Assembly: GCA_963662155.1 (NCBI GenBank)
Contig: OY759266.1
Location: 6,223,026-6,287,025, forward strand
Length of the DNA: 64,000 nt
Direction: 5' to 3'
From: Lamellibrachia columna
Lineage: Eukaryota; Annelida; Polychaeta; Sabellida; Siboglinidae
Of the stretch, positions 32,990 to 46,300 are shown piece by piece. The notes beneath the pieces are model-generated. The model was not told the origin of the DNA. It did not search any database and was given only the letters and a program-made list of their open reading frames with translations. Position 1 is the first letter of the stretch, and the number at the start of each line of letters is the position of its first letter. Both the position numbers and the translations under genes were made by a program.

Positions 32990-35690
32990 TTATAGAATAA
33001 AATAAAGTCATGATCAGGTCTACTGCCAGTGGTAAAGTCCATACGGTATAAAAGAGTTCTTGAATCTTTCAGTTCTGCATCGAGGCATAGTGTACTTGCA
33101 GTTACTGCGGGTTGCGTGGGTAGGTTCCCTGATTGGAGGCAGAAGATGGTGCAACTTGTGATTATGTATTTGCATGTTCGCAAATACAGTTCTACATAGT
33201 GTTTCCCTCCGGTCTGCCAGTGTTGGGATTCCCGCTGTGACGATGACTTCGGCGTAAGGCATATTTCAGAAGATTATGCGCATTGCTCGTCTTTGTATGG
33301 ATTCGAGCTGCTTCATTTTACGGTTTAGTTAAACTCGTGTGCCACACCTGGCAAGCGTACTCACACACTGATCGGACCAGTGATCGATGTGTAAATGTTA
33401 ACAAGGTGGTGTTATTCAACTCCAGTTCGGTTGTGCAGTATTATGAAATATTGTTGTTGCGATGCTTTGGCGGTTATTTCGTCAATGTGGGATTGCCACT
33501 TTAAATCAGCTGTTAGTGTGACACCTAGTAGTCGTGTTGACTTCACTTGTTCAATGGGTCTATTGTTGATGGTTAGCGGCGGGATGTCTAACTGTGATCT
33601 CTTGAAACAGATGTCTAACTGTGATCTCTTGAAACAGATGTCTAACTGTGATCTCTTGAAACAGATGTCTAACTGTGATCTCTTGAAACAGATGTCTAAC
33701 TGTGATCTCTTGAAACAGATGTCTAACTGTGATCTCTTGAAACAGATGTCTAACTGTGATCTCTTGAAACAGATGTCTAACTGTGATCTCTTGAAACAGA
33801 TGTCTAACTGTGATCTCTTGAAACAGATGTCTAACTGTGATCTCTTGAAACAGATGTCTAACTGTGATCTCTTGAAACAGATGTCTAACTGTGATCTCTT
33901 GAAACAGATGTCTAACTGTGATCTCTTGAAACAGATGTCTAACTGTGATCTCTTGAAACAGATGTCTAACTGTGATCTCTTGAAACAGATGTCTAACTGT
34001 GATCTCTTGAAACAGATGTCTAACTGTGATCTCTTGAAACAGATGTCTAACTGTGATCTCTTGAAACAGATGTCTAACTGTGATCTCTTGAAACAGATGT
34101 CTAACTGTGATCTCTTGAAACAGATGTCTAATTGTGATCTCTTGAAACAGATGTCTAACTGTGATCTCTTGAAACAGATGTCTAACTGTGATCTCTTGAA
34201 ACAGATGTCTAACTGTGATCTCTTGAAACAGATGTCTAATTGTGATCTCTTGAAACAGATGTCTAACTGTGATCTCTTGAAACAGATGTCTAACTGTGAT
34301 CTCTTGAAACAGATGCATAGCTCCTTCGTCTTATCGTAATTGACGCCAATTTGTTGTTCGCCGTCCACAGCGCGACTTCGGTTGATGCTGTTTGTAGTCA
34401 ATATATTTCACATGTCCGCAGGATGTTTGTAAGTCGTTTATGTGGTGCATCAAGCCGATAGGGCCGAATATTGTTCCTTGTGGGAACACCTGCATTGATA
34501 GTAGTGAAATCCGATTTCACGTTGCCGATCTTTACTCGCTGTTTGCGTTGGCGCAGGAAAGATATCAGCCATTTGATGATGAAGTTCGGGAGTCCAAGTG
34601 AAGTGCATTTAGTAAGTAGAGCATGGTGGTCAACTCTATCAAAAGCTTTGCTAAAATTGACAAGAAGGATACGGATGATGGTTTCGGGTGTGTCGAGTAC
34701 TCATGTACCAGCTCGATCAATGCGTGCACAGTGGATGTTCCCTTTATTGACTCATATTGTTTATAGGGTCGACCTGGTCGCTGGTAATGTCAGTTATCCA
34801 ATCACAGATGAATTTCTCCAGGCACTTCGATAAGACGGGTGTTAGAGAAATTGGGCGTAAGTCTTTGTGGATGAGCGTAGGTCTTACTTTGGGTATAGGT
34901 CGAATGTCGGCGCATTTCCATAGCATCGGCACGGTTCTTTCTCGTAGGCCACTGTTAAAGATCGCACAGATGGGAGGAGCGAGGATGGTGCCATAGTCGT
35001 GTAGGATCCAGTTTGGTATCTCATCGGGGCCTACTGCTTTGTCTGTTTTAACTCGCGATAGTGATTTGGCTACTTCGTTAACGTTGATGATGTATGCATC
35101 TGGGATGGTGGTGTCAGCTTCCGGTGATAAAAAGGTGTCATTGGGTGACAGTGGAGTAAAGTCATTCGACACGGAATTGAAGAAGTCACATATGTCGTTG
35201 GCGAAAATATCGAGGTTGCCAGAGCAATGTTTGTTAACAAGGCCTTGTAGATTGTCACACTTTACTTTAACACCCGCAAGATCTTTCACATTGTTCCACC
35301 ATTGTTTTGGGTGTTCATTTTCGAGAGACTGGATTTTCCGTTGGTAGTACTTTCGTTGTAATGATTTTCTCTCACGGTTAGCCTTGTTTCTGTACAATCT
35401 GTACAGTAGTTGGTTTCCAGAAAGAAGTGCGTTCTGACGGCGGCCGATAAGTCTGATTTCGCGTTCTGGAAGATGCGTGTCCAGCAAAATTCTGATGCTA
35501 GAATTGTCCAGCAACATTCTGATGCTAGAATTGAAGAAGTTCAGTTGTTGTTCGCAGGTTGGTAAGTGGAATAGCGTTTCCCGTGAGGTGAGGCTGAGCG
35601 CTGCAGCAAAACGAGCTCGGTCGCTGGGTTTGTGACTGCGCGAGGACGTCTTTGTGATCACTGGTTCGGTATGTTTCACGTACATCTAAG
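32990..35690 (-). mobile_element. LINE remnant (fourth family) with an internal minisatellite
   Basis: Read from 35,690 downward. 34744-35685 is an open 313-codon stretch with THLPEREIRL, LYRLYRNKANRERKSLQRKY, KQWWNNVKDLAGV, KAVGPDEIPNWILH, CADIRPIPKV and DLRPISLTPVLSKCLEKFI (linker plus first RT blocks). Further 3', a one-base insertion shifts the frame at the VPQG block (near 34,480), and the YxDD active site reads YIDY, so it is dead. NYDKTKEL, the 27-copy array, then PPLTINNRPIEQVKSTRLLG and TLTADLKWQSHI follow. The last part (33,262-33,020) reads TLADRRETLCRTVFANMQIH, SNCKYTMPRCRTERFKNSFI and PYG, a common LINE C-terminus. Confidence 0.88.
33584..34312. repeat. Minisatellite, exactly 27 copies of a 27-bp unit, inside LINE reverse transcriptase sequence
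   Basis: The unit is ATGTCTAACTGTGATCTCTT followed by GAAACAG. 729 bp gives 27 units, almost invariant (two carry AATTGTG for AACTGTG). On the LINE coding strand it reads CFKRSQLDI, 9 residues, preceded by NYDKTKELCI and followed by PPLTINN, so the array is an in-frame expansion of one stretch of the RT protein. The frame stays open through it on both strands. Confidence 0.97.
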
Positions 35691-35830
35691 GAGTACATAC
35701 TACCACCTTGTGATCTGACAGGCCAATCGGCGCATTGATAACAGGACGGCCTATTTTAGGCGCACAGCCCAAAACCCATGACTTGTTTCGATTTAAACCA
35801 TGGCTTTCAGTACACTTGTATTTATCGATT

Positions 35831-36520
35831 ATTATTATTATTATTATCATCTTTATTCGGACCCAAGATCCACAAACATGTACATATTAAAAAAATAATT
35901 ATAAGTTAGAAATAGCAGCTAGAAAACCAATTATATTGTGGTGAGACATGAAATCACAGCATTACATTTTTCTTTATTTAAGACAGCGTCATTGTTACAA
36001 TCTTTCATTTCCACCAATTCACAAATATTTTTTGCATTGTCATAGTATGTAGCATTGACATTGATATTCCACATTTCTTTACATTTATGCCTAATAGCTC
36101 TCATATAGGCGCATACAAATAGCTCTCATATAGGCGCATACAAATAGTTCATGGTGAATCGTGTTATATTTGGACATAATGCGTTTTACATTATTGCCCA
36201 TAATGGATCTATAAACAAATGCCATTGTATTTGCTATATAATTAACAACCATGTTGTCTGACAAGGCTACTGTTCTGTAAAACTTTATAAACTTATAGAC
36301 CAAAGCAACATCTAAAGGTATAGTACATTCAGCAATTATTGGTATTAAATCTATGTGCGAACCATATGGTAGCTTCCATACCTTACCCAAAGCATTACGC
36401 CACTGTATGCACATCTTGTTAACACTGTCATGCCACAGTGGCCATAGTTGAAATCCGTATAGTGCACAACAATACTGATGAAACAATTTATTTTTGACGA
36501 CAGTTTGAGGTCTCAAGTCT
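35831..36520 (-). mobile_element. LINE 3' end fragment (fifth piece) with (ATA)n-type tail
   Basis: The minus-strand frame 36516-36091 reads VVKNKLFHQYCCALYGFQLW, then MCIQWRNALGKVWKLPYGSH, a C-terminal block typical of LINE ORF2. It is followed by trailer sequence ending GGGTCCGAATAAAGATGATA and an ATA-type tail at about 35,831-35,850. A 31-bp direct duplication (TAGCTCTCATATAGGCGCAT) lies at 36,095-36,140. Confidence 0.75.
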
Positions 36521-36554
36521 CAAGTAATTATACTCCAAACAGCCCAATCTTGAG

Positions 36555-36722
36555 CTAACGCAGGAGTTTGGACCAACGGCTTTTAATGTCTCTTCCGAAA
36601 GACACAGTCAAAGTGGAGTGAATGAAATTGCCCAAGCTTCGAAACGGCAGAGGTGGAATCGAACCACCGTCCTCTCGATCGATAGGCGGGTGCTCTAACC
36701 ATTAGACCACCGCTCCCCAGGT
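36555..36722 (-). mobile_element. tRNA-derived SINE, copy B (best-preserved promoter)
   Basis: On the minus strand the head reads GGGGAGCGGTGGTCTAATGG and continues TTAGAGC, an A-box, then has a B-box GGTTCGATTCC. The conserved core with GTGTCTTTCGGAAGAGACAT follows. Acceptor-stem pairing is lost, so it is a SINE and not a tRNA gene. It lies about 630 bp upstream of the PICK1 start. Confidence 0.85.
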
Positions 36723-37350
36723 GAACCAAACTCAGGCAAACTAATCTATTTACACTACAGTTAAATTTCTTGATACCATCACCGTTTCATAATTATCGGT
36801 TGTGCTAAGTACTTTTCCCAGATGTATAGTTTTCTCACATGCAGAAACGTCCATACCATGTATTTCAAACTGCGGATCATCATCCTTATCAGAGCTATGA
36901 TGCGCCTTTCTTTTATCTAATTAGTATCAGGTCGTGTATACGTAATTGTTCAGCATAGTAAGCTATCAAGTTCAATTTTAACTATATTGTCGTTGATAAA
37001 CGTCGCAGCAACAGTTCGTGTAGGTGTTGATGTCTTTTAAGGTCGCGGTACCGCTTACTGCGGCTCGGTACCTTAGACGTGCCTTTTCGATGCTGTTCGG
37101 TAATTAAACGACCACGTAGCGCCATCTAGCCCTCTTGTTTGCTGTGTAAGAGAAAGTGGACCCGTTAGGATTGTTGACAAATGTATTGGTAAAAATATCG
37201 TATATGCCAACTTGGTTAAATTATTAAAACGACAATGAACGACAATTTATAAAAGGAAAATTCAGTTCTTTCACGTTAAGGATACTGCGGATGGAATTAC
37301 TAAGCTATTCATCGAAATAATTGACGCAACATTGCCAACAATCATCAATA
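36723..37350. promoter_or_regulatory. Upstream region of PICK1 (promoter and 5'UTR not resolved)
   Basis: No gene. GC content rises at 37,010-37,140 (GGTCGCGGTACCGC, GCGGCTCGGTACC, an inverted GGTACC pair). No convincing TATA box or initiator could be fixed, so the transcription start is unknown. Confidence 0.35.
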
Positions 37351-40300
37351 ATGATGGACGATTATTTACAAGAAGATAAACTGTAAGTTATCACTATGAC
37401 ACTCAGGTTATACATTTTAGTTAGGTTTAGTTTAGGTCCGTCACACGTAGCAGACGTCTATGCTAAATAATGATGGAAACTGTCAAAATAAACGTATAAC
37501 ATATGGCCGAATCCCTAGCTTAGGCCTAGCCTAGCCCATGCCATATCATAGCCAACATAGCCGGTTAGCCGGTCAAACGACATGGAAGTTGAGTTGAACT
37601 TGACACGATGAGATAATTTTTTAATACTATCAAGGAAACAAATTATTATATTACTACTTATTTAACACATTATATAGTATTGACCTAACAATACAATGCA
37701 TAGGAGTCGTGTCATGATACTGTCAAAGTTCTGTCACAGTCTGTGTCATACTACATTTAATAAATTATGATAATTGTGTCATTCCTTGGCTTAGTAGCAC
37801 AGGTCCAGTTGCTTAAAAACTAATGCTTGCATGTGGCACTTCCGACCCTATTCCGGTTCGCAACTAAGATTTTAAACTGTTTCACATGTGTAATAATTGA
37901 TTATAAGTTCGTTTATCATGTCCAGTGGGCAATATTTTCCTAAATCACATGTTAACTGCTTTCATCACAAAGCATCATTATTTTATATGCATGGTTATTG
38001 TCAAGTGACTTTCGTGATATATATAATAATGATTACATACATGAAATACATGTTTATGTGATATCTGGAAGTGTTGTTTTTGTAGGGGTATGATGGTGAC
38101 ATCTGGAAGTGTTACTCTTGTAAAGGACCCACAGAATCTTATTGGAATCAGCATAGGTGGTGGAGCACCTTATTGCCCTTGTCTCTACGTGGTTCAAGTT
38201 TTTGACAACACCCCTGCGGCAAAGGATGGCACCCTGGCATCTGGGGATGAGATTGTGGGAGTCAATGGGAAATGTGTGAAAGGGAAGACAAAGGTGGAAG
38301 TTGCCCGATGTATACAGGCTGTGAAGGTACTGTTGATTCTTCCCATTCGGACACATTTCTATCAACAGTTTTATAGAGGATAGATAGAAGGGGCAACAGC
38401 TTTTAATGTCTGTTCTGTAAGACACAGGCAATGTGGAGTGAATGAAATTGCCCAAGTTTCGAAACAGCAAGAGGTGGTTTCAAACCCCGGTCCCTCGACC
38501 GAACGTCCAATGTTCTACCACAGAGCCACCAAGTCACATGATGCAGTAATTTCAGGGTAGTATATTCAGTTTTAAATATTTTCTATTCTCCAATCATTTA
38601 TTTTTACCTACATTAAAATTGTAATTTGTTACAAAGTATTTGAACTACAGAGATCAAGTTTTATTAATTGTCATATACGTTGTTTGGGCACACATGGTAT
38701 TTCTCCATGATGTTAATATGGAAGTTCACCAGCCATTTGGTGAAATGATGCAGAATGATTCATGGGAGTATAATTTTGTTTTGTGTCAATAATTAAAATG
38801 TGTTTTGTCCATCAAGGGTGAGGTTGTTATCAACTACAACAAGTTGCATGCCGACCAGAAGCAAGGCAAGACTCTGGATATTGGTGAGTGTTTGGATCTG
38901 CATTTGGAAGAATTATTGTATTATATTATTCTTTAAAAACGCCAGCCAGTGCAGAATTACCTCAAATCAAACATTGCAATTACTGGTCATAAAGTATTTC
39001 ATCAGCATAGGTGCCGACCCTGAGCGGTGCACACAGGTATGTATAACCGGTCGCAGAAATCTGTAAGACCAGAAAGTATGTATCATAGTATGATTATCTA
39101 CATCAGCTGTTATGCAGTACATGTTCAAAAACAGCTCTCCGTGGAATTATGTTTGCTGTGTAGTAAGTAGCTGTGTTATCTCACCCAACTTCAGCTGTAA
39201 TGAGTTCACATTTAACTAGATTTAAGGAAACTTGTTGTTTATATACAGTTCATATAAAATACTAAATATAATTATGTGACAATGATATTTTTGTGTCTAC
39301 AAAAAAAAATGTTGCTCAATTTGTCATATGGAGTGCTTGTGTCAAGACTAAAGTCCAGTAAGTAATTAATTTGCTGATGCAGCAAAGTTGCTCAGCTGAA
39401 TCTATAAAGTAGGAGCTTTTTGGTGTAATTTGTTGTCAAAATCTATTTTGTTGCAGTGCTGAAGAAAGTAAAACATCGGGTGGTGGAGACAATGAATTCA
39501 GGCACAGCAGACTCCCTCGGTCTCAGTCGGGCCATCCTCTGTAACGGTTAGTTCCTCTCACACCTCTGGCCATTCCCTGTAACATTAACAGTCAGTTCTC
39601 TCAGCCACGGTATGGCCGTCCTCTGTGAAGGTTAGTTCCTCTCTCGTCTCAGGCCATTCCCTATAACACTAACAGTCAGTCCTCTCAGCCACCGTAAAGC
39701 CATCCTCTGTGAAGGTTAGTTCCTCTCTCGCCTCAGGCCATTCCCTGTAACACTAACAGTCAGTCCTCTCAGCCACCGTAAAGCCATCCTCTGTGAAGGT
39801 TAGTTCCTCTCTCGCCTCTGGCCATTCCCTGTAACACTAACAGTCAGTCCTCTCAGCCACGGTAAGGCCATCCTCTGTGAAGGTTAGTTCCTCTCTCGCC
39901 TCAGGCCATTCCCTGTAACACTGACAGTCAGTCCTCTCAGCCACGGTAAGGCCATCCTCTGTGAAGGTTAGTTCCTCTCTCGCCTCAGGCCATTCCCTGT
40001 AACACTAACAGTCAGTCCTCTCAGCCACGGTAAGGCCATCCTCTGTGAAGGTTAGTTCCTCTCTCGCCTCAGGCCATTCCCTGTAACACTAACAGTCAGT
40101 CCTCTCAGCCACGGTAAGGCCATCCTCTGTGAAGGTTAGTTCCTCTCTCGCCTCAGGCCATTCCCTGTAACACTAACAGTCAGTCCTCTCAGCCACGGTA
40201 AGGCCATCCTCTGTGAAGGTTAGTTCCTCTCTCGCCTCAGGCCATTCCCTGTAACACTAACAGTCAGTCCTCTCAGCCACAGTAGGACCATCCTATGTGA

Positions 40301-43300
40301 AGGTTAGTTCCATTCCCTGTAACACTAACAGGCAGCTCTCTCAACCACAGTGGGGGCATCCTCTGTAACGATCCCACCACAATTAAATTTTTTCGCTCGT
40401 ATCATTTTAGAATCATATTCTCGAAAAACAAAGTTATCTGGCATCCACTATTGCATGCTAGTGCAAAAGTTTAACTAGTTTGGATGAAATCATCAGACAA
40501 ACTATTAAATAATTTTTTACAGGATCCTAATAAAATTCAACAAAAACGTTAAAAGTTGTTTGACTCTATGTACTGTGATGTAAAACTTTTCACACGTTTG
40601 CAAACTACCTGAGCAAATGATCAAAGTTAATTCTTTCGATGATGAGCTATTGAACGGTTGCCATTGTTTAATGCAGGATGAGCTATGTTGTATGTATAAA
40701 TGCCCGTGTGAAGTGTCATGTGTTGTGTGTATAGATGCCCTTGTTAAATGCAGATGAGCTATGTTGTATGTATAAATACCCCTGTGTTGTGGCTACAGAT
40801 GCCCTTGTGAAGAAGCTAGAAGAACTAGAGAAGACAGCAGATATGTACCGTGGTCTGATGGCTCACTCACACCGCCTGCTCAAAGGCTTCTTTGACCTCT
40901 CACAAGCCCATCGTGGTCAGTAGAAATCTCTGTGTGGTTTTTCTAAGGGATGGTATACACACTGAGTCACTAAATCATTACTCATATCATGTAAACTGGC
41001 ATATATGACTAATATTTATCTTAATAATAGTAATAATAATAATTATTTCAATGATCCAAGAAAACATACAGTTTATGTATGAAAATTTCAATATTACTTT
41101 ATATCTTTACCAATCACAACATTTTAGAAAACATTTTGAAAGATGGTAGCTCCTACTTTTATTTTTAGATTCATCATTTTACACGAATATGGTTATGATC
41201 ATGACAAGGAGTGGTAGAAATTGGTGATATTATGAGTAAATTTCTTCTGTCATACTTAATTGCTGGGTATTAACATTGTTATGTACAGTGAAGTGTATGT
41301 ATTGTTATTATTTAGATAAATATAAAGTTGTTACAACCATTCATAACATGCAGACTTAAATATTCATTTTATTTTTAGGTTTCTTCTTGTTCGAGTTAAC
41401 CTACGTAACAAAACATTGAATTTGTGGAGTGTTTTTAATTCAACTGTGCATTATGTTATCAAAATACACTCCATGAATGACTAAACTGTGGGCTGAATGT
41501 TGCTTTTATATATCAAAGTAGCATATCTAAAAAAATTCTTAAAACTGAATGCCTTGACAATTTGGTGAAATTGTGACTGCCTACATGCTTGTTCAACTGC
41601 AGCCTTTGGAGACGTGTTTGCTGGCATTGGTGTGCGTGAACCTCAGGCAAATGCAAGTGAGGCTTTCACTCAGTTTGGCGAGGCACATCGCGAGGTTGAG
41701 AGATTTGCTATCAAAATGCTGCAGACTGTTAAACCTGTGAGTATCTCTTCAGGGCTCATGGGTTTGAATTTGTCTAATTGTTCTTTTTTACCAGATTGCA
41801 AATCTGTATCTTGTTTTCTTCTTGTTATTTTGCTATATTTTCATCCTCATTCAGTCTGTCTAAGCAAAGGGCTATAAGTAATTTGTCATGAACCTAATGA
41901 AATGATGGAAACACTGTTGACATCCTGACACTTACCTAAATATGGCATAATCATATGAAGAAAAAGACAAATGTCATTTAATTATATAAAATTCCCAATT
42001 GTTATACTTTCAGTTCCGTAAGAACGTTCCTCTTTTAACTTTGATGTCTCTCTCTGTGTTATCTGTTGTGTCAATGACAGCCTCCACATGGTTGTAGGAG
42101 TGAGAGAACATATACAAACTCTGAATTCATATAATATTACCCATTCTATCTATGAATTGCATGGTGTTTATTTTCAGATGATTGCTGATCTGAACACATT
42201 CCTCAATAAGGCTGTACCAGACACACGACTGACTATAAAGAAATACCTTGATGCCAAGTTTGAGTATCTTGTGAGGATATTATAGTATGCTATGTCTGCA
42301 AAACGTCTTTGAAGTTTGTAAATCTTATCAAGGCGACTTCATCAGTGCTAATGATATCCTGATGAAGTCTCCTCGATAAGACCATGAAAATTTCCACAAT
42401 GGTAAAAACAAGTTTGTATATGTCAAAATAATAATTTCAACATGAAAACAAACTATCCTGATAAATGTTCACTATTTTGTATGACCATTATTGTCTGCAG
42501 TCTGTGCCTCTGAAAGGTGCCTTTAAAATATTTTTATAGAATTAATTTGTTTGTATATTGCCACACTTTTTATATATGAACAGTATAAGTCTGCTATCTC
42601 TGCAAAATGTCTTTAAAATATTTTTATAGAATTTTATCTGTATTGTCGTAGAACAGATACACAGTGTGTCAGCATTCAAGATGGTTATGTAAGAATGAAT
42701 ACATTAGAAGTCAACACAAGAATAACTACATCTAACCTTTGGGAAAACAAATGGATGGATACTTGTGAGACTTGTTAACAATAATGGATGGATAGATGTT
42801 GTTAGGTAAATTATATTATAATTTATAATCAAATCACAAATCTTGTGGAAGGTGTTAATACGATGTGTGCAAGGGCCCATTTTGTACTGGACAAATGTGA
42901 ATGCCAAGCTTTTCCTATTGTAAGCACATTTAACATAGCTTTGTACCTGTACTGTCTAATACATCTGGAACAATGGATAGTTGTCAGAAATGTAGTTATA
43001 AGTTATACCAGAAGCATCAGATTAGATTAACAAAATGTTGTATCTATTTGTGCCTATCATTACGGCAACTTCCACATCCCTTGGCATTCATTGTAGACGT
43101 CATCATGTTAAATGTTGTATCTATTTGTGCCTATCATTACGGCAACTTCCACATCCCTTGGCATTCATTGTAGACGTCATCATGTTAAATGTTGTATCTA
43201 TTTGTGCCTATCATTACGGCAACTTCCACATCCCTTGGCATTCATTGTAGACGTCATCATGTTAAATGTTGTATCTATTTGTGCCTATCATTACGGCAAC

Positions 43301-46300
43301 TTCCACATCCCTTGGCATTCATTGTAGACATCATCATGTTAAATGGATTGCAGCTGGTTGTATTGAACTACTAGTTTCAGTGGACAGGTGATTACAGTGA
43401 ACAGAGCTGTAGTTACAAAGGACAGCTGCTTACAGTGAACAGAGCTGTAGTTACAAAAGACAGCTGCTTACAGTGAACAGAGCTGTAGTTACAGAGGACA
43501 GCTGCTTACAGTGAACAGAGCTGTAGTTACAGAGGACAGCTGCTTACAGTGAACAGAGCTGTAGTTACAAAAGACAGCTGCTTACAGTGAACAGAGCTGT
43601 AGTTACAAAAGACAGCTGCTTACAGTGAACAGAGCTGTAGTTACAAAAGACCGCTGCTTACAGTGAACAGAGCTGTAGTTACAAAAGACAACTGCTTACA
43701 GTGAACAGAGCTGTAATTTACAAAAGGCAGCTGTTTACAGTGAACAGAGCTGTAGTTACAAAAGACAGCTGCTTACAGTGAACAGAGCTGTAGTTACAAA
43801 AGACAGCTGCTTACAGTGAACAGAGCTGTAGTTACAAAAGGCAGCTGCTTACAGTGAACAGAGCTGTAGTTACAAAAGACAGCTGCTTACAGTGAACAGA
43901 GCTGTAGTTACAAAAGGAAGCTGTTTACAGTGAACAGAGCTGTAGTTACAAAAGACAGCTGCTTACAGTGAACAGAGCTGTAGTTACAAAAGGAAGCTGT
44001 TTACAGTGAACAGAGCTGTAGTTACAAAAGGCAGCTGTTTACAGTGAACAGAGCTGTAGTTACAAAAGGCAGCTGCTTACAGTGAACAGAGCTGTAGTTA
44101 CAAAAGACAGCTGCTTACAGTGAATAGAGCTGTAGTTACAAAAAGCAGCTGCTTACAGTGAACAGAGCTGTAGTTACAAAAGACAGCTGCTTACAGTGAA
44201 CAGAGCTGTAGTTACAAAAGGCAGCTGTTTACAGTGAACAGAGCTGTAGTTACAAAAGACAGCTGCTTACAGTGAACAGAGCTGTAGTTACAAAAGGCAG
44301 CTGCTTACAGTGAACAGAGCTGTAGTTACAAAAGGCAGCTGTTTACAGTGAACAGAGCTGTAGTTACAAAAGGCAGCTGCTTACAGTGAACAGAGCTGTA
44401 GTTACAAAAGGCAGCTGTTTACAGTGAACAGAGCTGTAGTTACAATAGACAGCTGGTTACATTTCAACGTATCCACTATAATCAGCTTCAAACATACAAA
44501 TTTGAGTTTCATGTGTTTTACTTATTTATTATAATTATTTATTTATCATAATCTTATACTTTATTTATTTATTTTAATATACGTAAGTATAAAAATGGTG
44601 TAGTTATGATTGCATGTATGTTTTTACAATGACTGTACGTGCCTATGAATGGACTGGTCCCAGATACATGTAAATGTTAGTAGTAGTAATAATAATTAGT
44701 TGCGTGTGTTTCAGTCGTACTGTCTGAAGGTGAAGGAGATGGATGATGAGGAATACAGTTATGCCGCCCTACAGGAACCCCTCTACAGGGTCGACACTGG
44801 CAACTACGAATACAGGTCAGTCGTTACCATGGCAACATGCTGGTCCATATTTACATCATGAAGTGGACATCACAAAATATTATATCTAGATGTTACTATT
44901 ATTATTGATTGCCACTGGACACATTTATAAAGTAGTTTATAAGCATTTCCTGTCAAGGAAAGTAATTTGCGTCGATTGGTCAACATGCTTGACGGTAGAC
45001 CGTTGGTTAGATATCAGTCAGGTGGATTAAGTATTTTGGTATTTCAAGCAAAATTTTATAAGCTTTTGTGTTATTTTATCATTTACATAATTAAGTTCAG
45101 TAATGTGCTGTAATGTAAAACTTTACATCCCCAGTCCTGGCTTGGAGGAGTTATATCATCTTAACTAGACACACCTAGGGGTGACTTAGAGGGGGTGATT
45201 TAGAGGTACCTCAGACAAGACAAGAGGCCACTAGTACACACAAACCAGTAACAAAATATCCGGAAAACATTACTAAAGCTGGTTAAAAATACATGTGTTT
45301 AAATGCTAGGACCGTAGTAAATAAGAAAAATTGGTATAACCAAATCATGGGCCAACAAAGACATATCAGATGCTGAATTAGGACTGACAGGATACGCAAT
45401 ATTTACAGGAGGTCGAATAGGAAGATGGGGAGGCAGATCATTTTATATATTAAAGAATTTATTCAGGCTTACAAAATAAAATTAGAAAGGGAAGCAAATT
45501 GTGATGAAGCTGTTTGATGCAATATAGTTACAGGAAGTTCAACATTAACTATTGGATTAGTTTACAAAAGTCCAAACGTAAACGAAGAGGATAACAGAAA
45601 AACACAAAACACTATAAAGGAAGTGAGTAAAGGGGAATTTATCATAACGGGAGATTTTAACCACGGACACATAGAATGGAAATCTTTAGAGAGTACAGGG
45701 TGTGGTGACCAACAGTTTCTAATTTTAATTCAGGATAGCTTCCGTGCTACAACCAACATAGTTTTGTCTTCACAAAATGAATTAGTGGACAATGTCAAAA
45801 TACATGAGCCATTGGGTAACAGTGATCATAATCAGATACATTTTGACATCAAAGTAAAATCAGAAAGTACAAATAAAAAAATACAGGAGAAACTTCCACA
45901 AAGGTAAATATAATGATATGAAAAAATACTTAGCAAAGCTAGATTGGAATAACATGCTGAGAAATAAGAGCTCAGATGAATGTTGGAACATTCTAAAATA
46001 TGTAATTGAGAGTATCATTGATCAAGCAAGGAAAACGGTCTAGAAAGAAACACTTGTCAAAAGAATCTATTAGAAAAATAGCGTACAAGCAAAATATGTG
46101 GAGGGTTTATAGGCGTACCAGAAAGGATGAAGACTACACAAATTCCAAAGAGGCAGCTACGAATGAAATTAGACAGTCTAAAAGAGGCTATGACCAAAAA
46201 TTAGCTTGTAACATAAAAAATTATAGCAAGAGTTCTTATGCATATATCAGGAGTAAACAAAACATGCAAGACAAGGTAGGACCTCTAGAAGATAGTGCTG

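Noticed and set aside
33395..34401. Open frames of 252-329 codons on both strands across the 27-bp array
   Set aside because: A 27-bp unit without stops keeps frames open. The only meaningful reading is the decayed LINE reverse transcriptase on the minus strand.
36640..36720. A tRNA gene on the minus strand
   Set aside because: A and B boxes are present, but the acceptor stem does not pair and the same sequence continues into a SINE core shared by two other loci.
43388..44455. CRISPR-like regular array
   Set aside because: Units are directly adjacent with no unique spacers, in animal intron DNA with no cas genes. It is a minisatellite.
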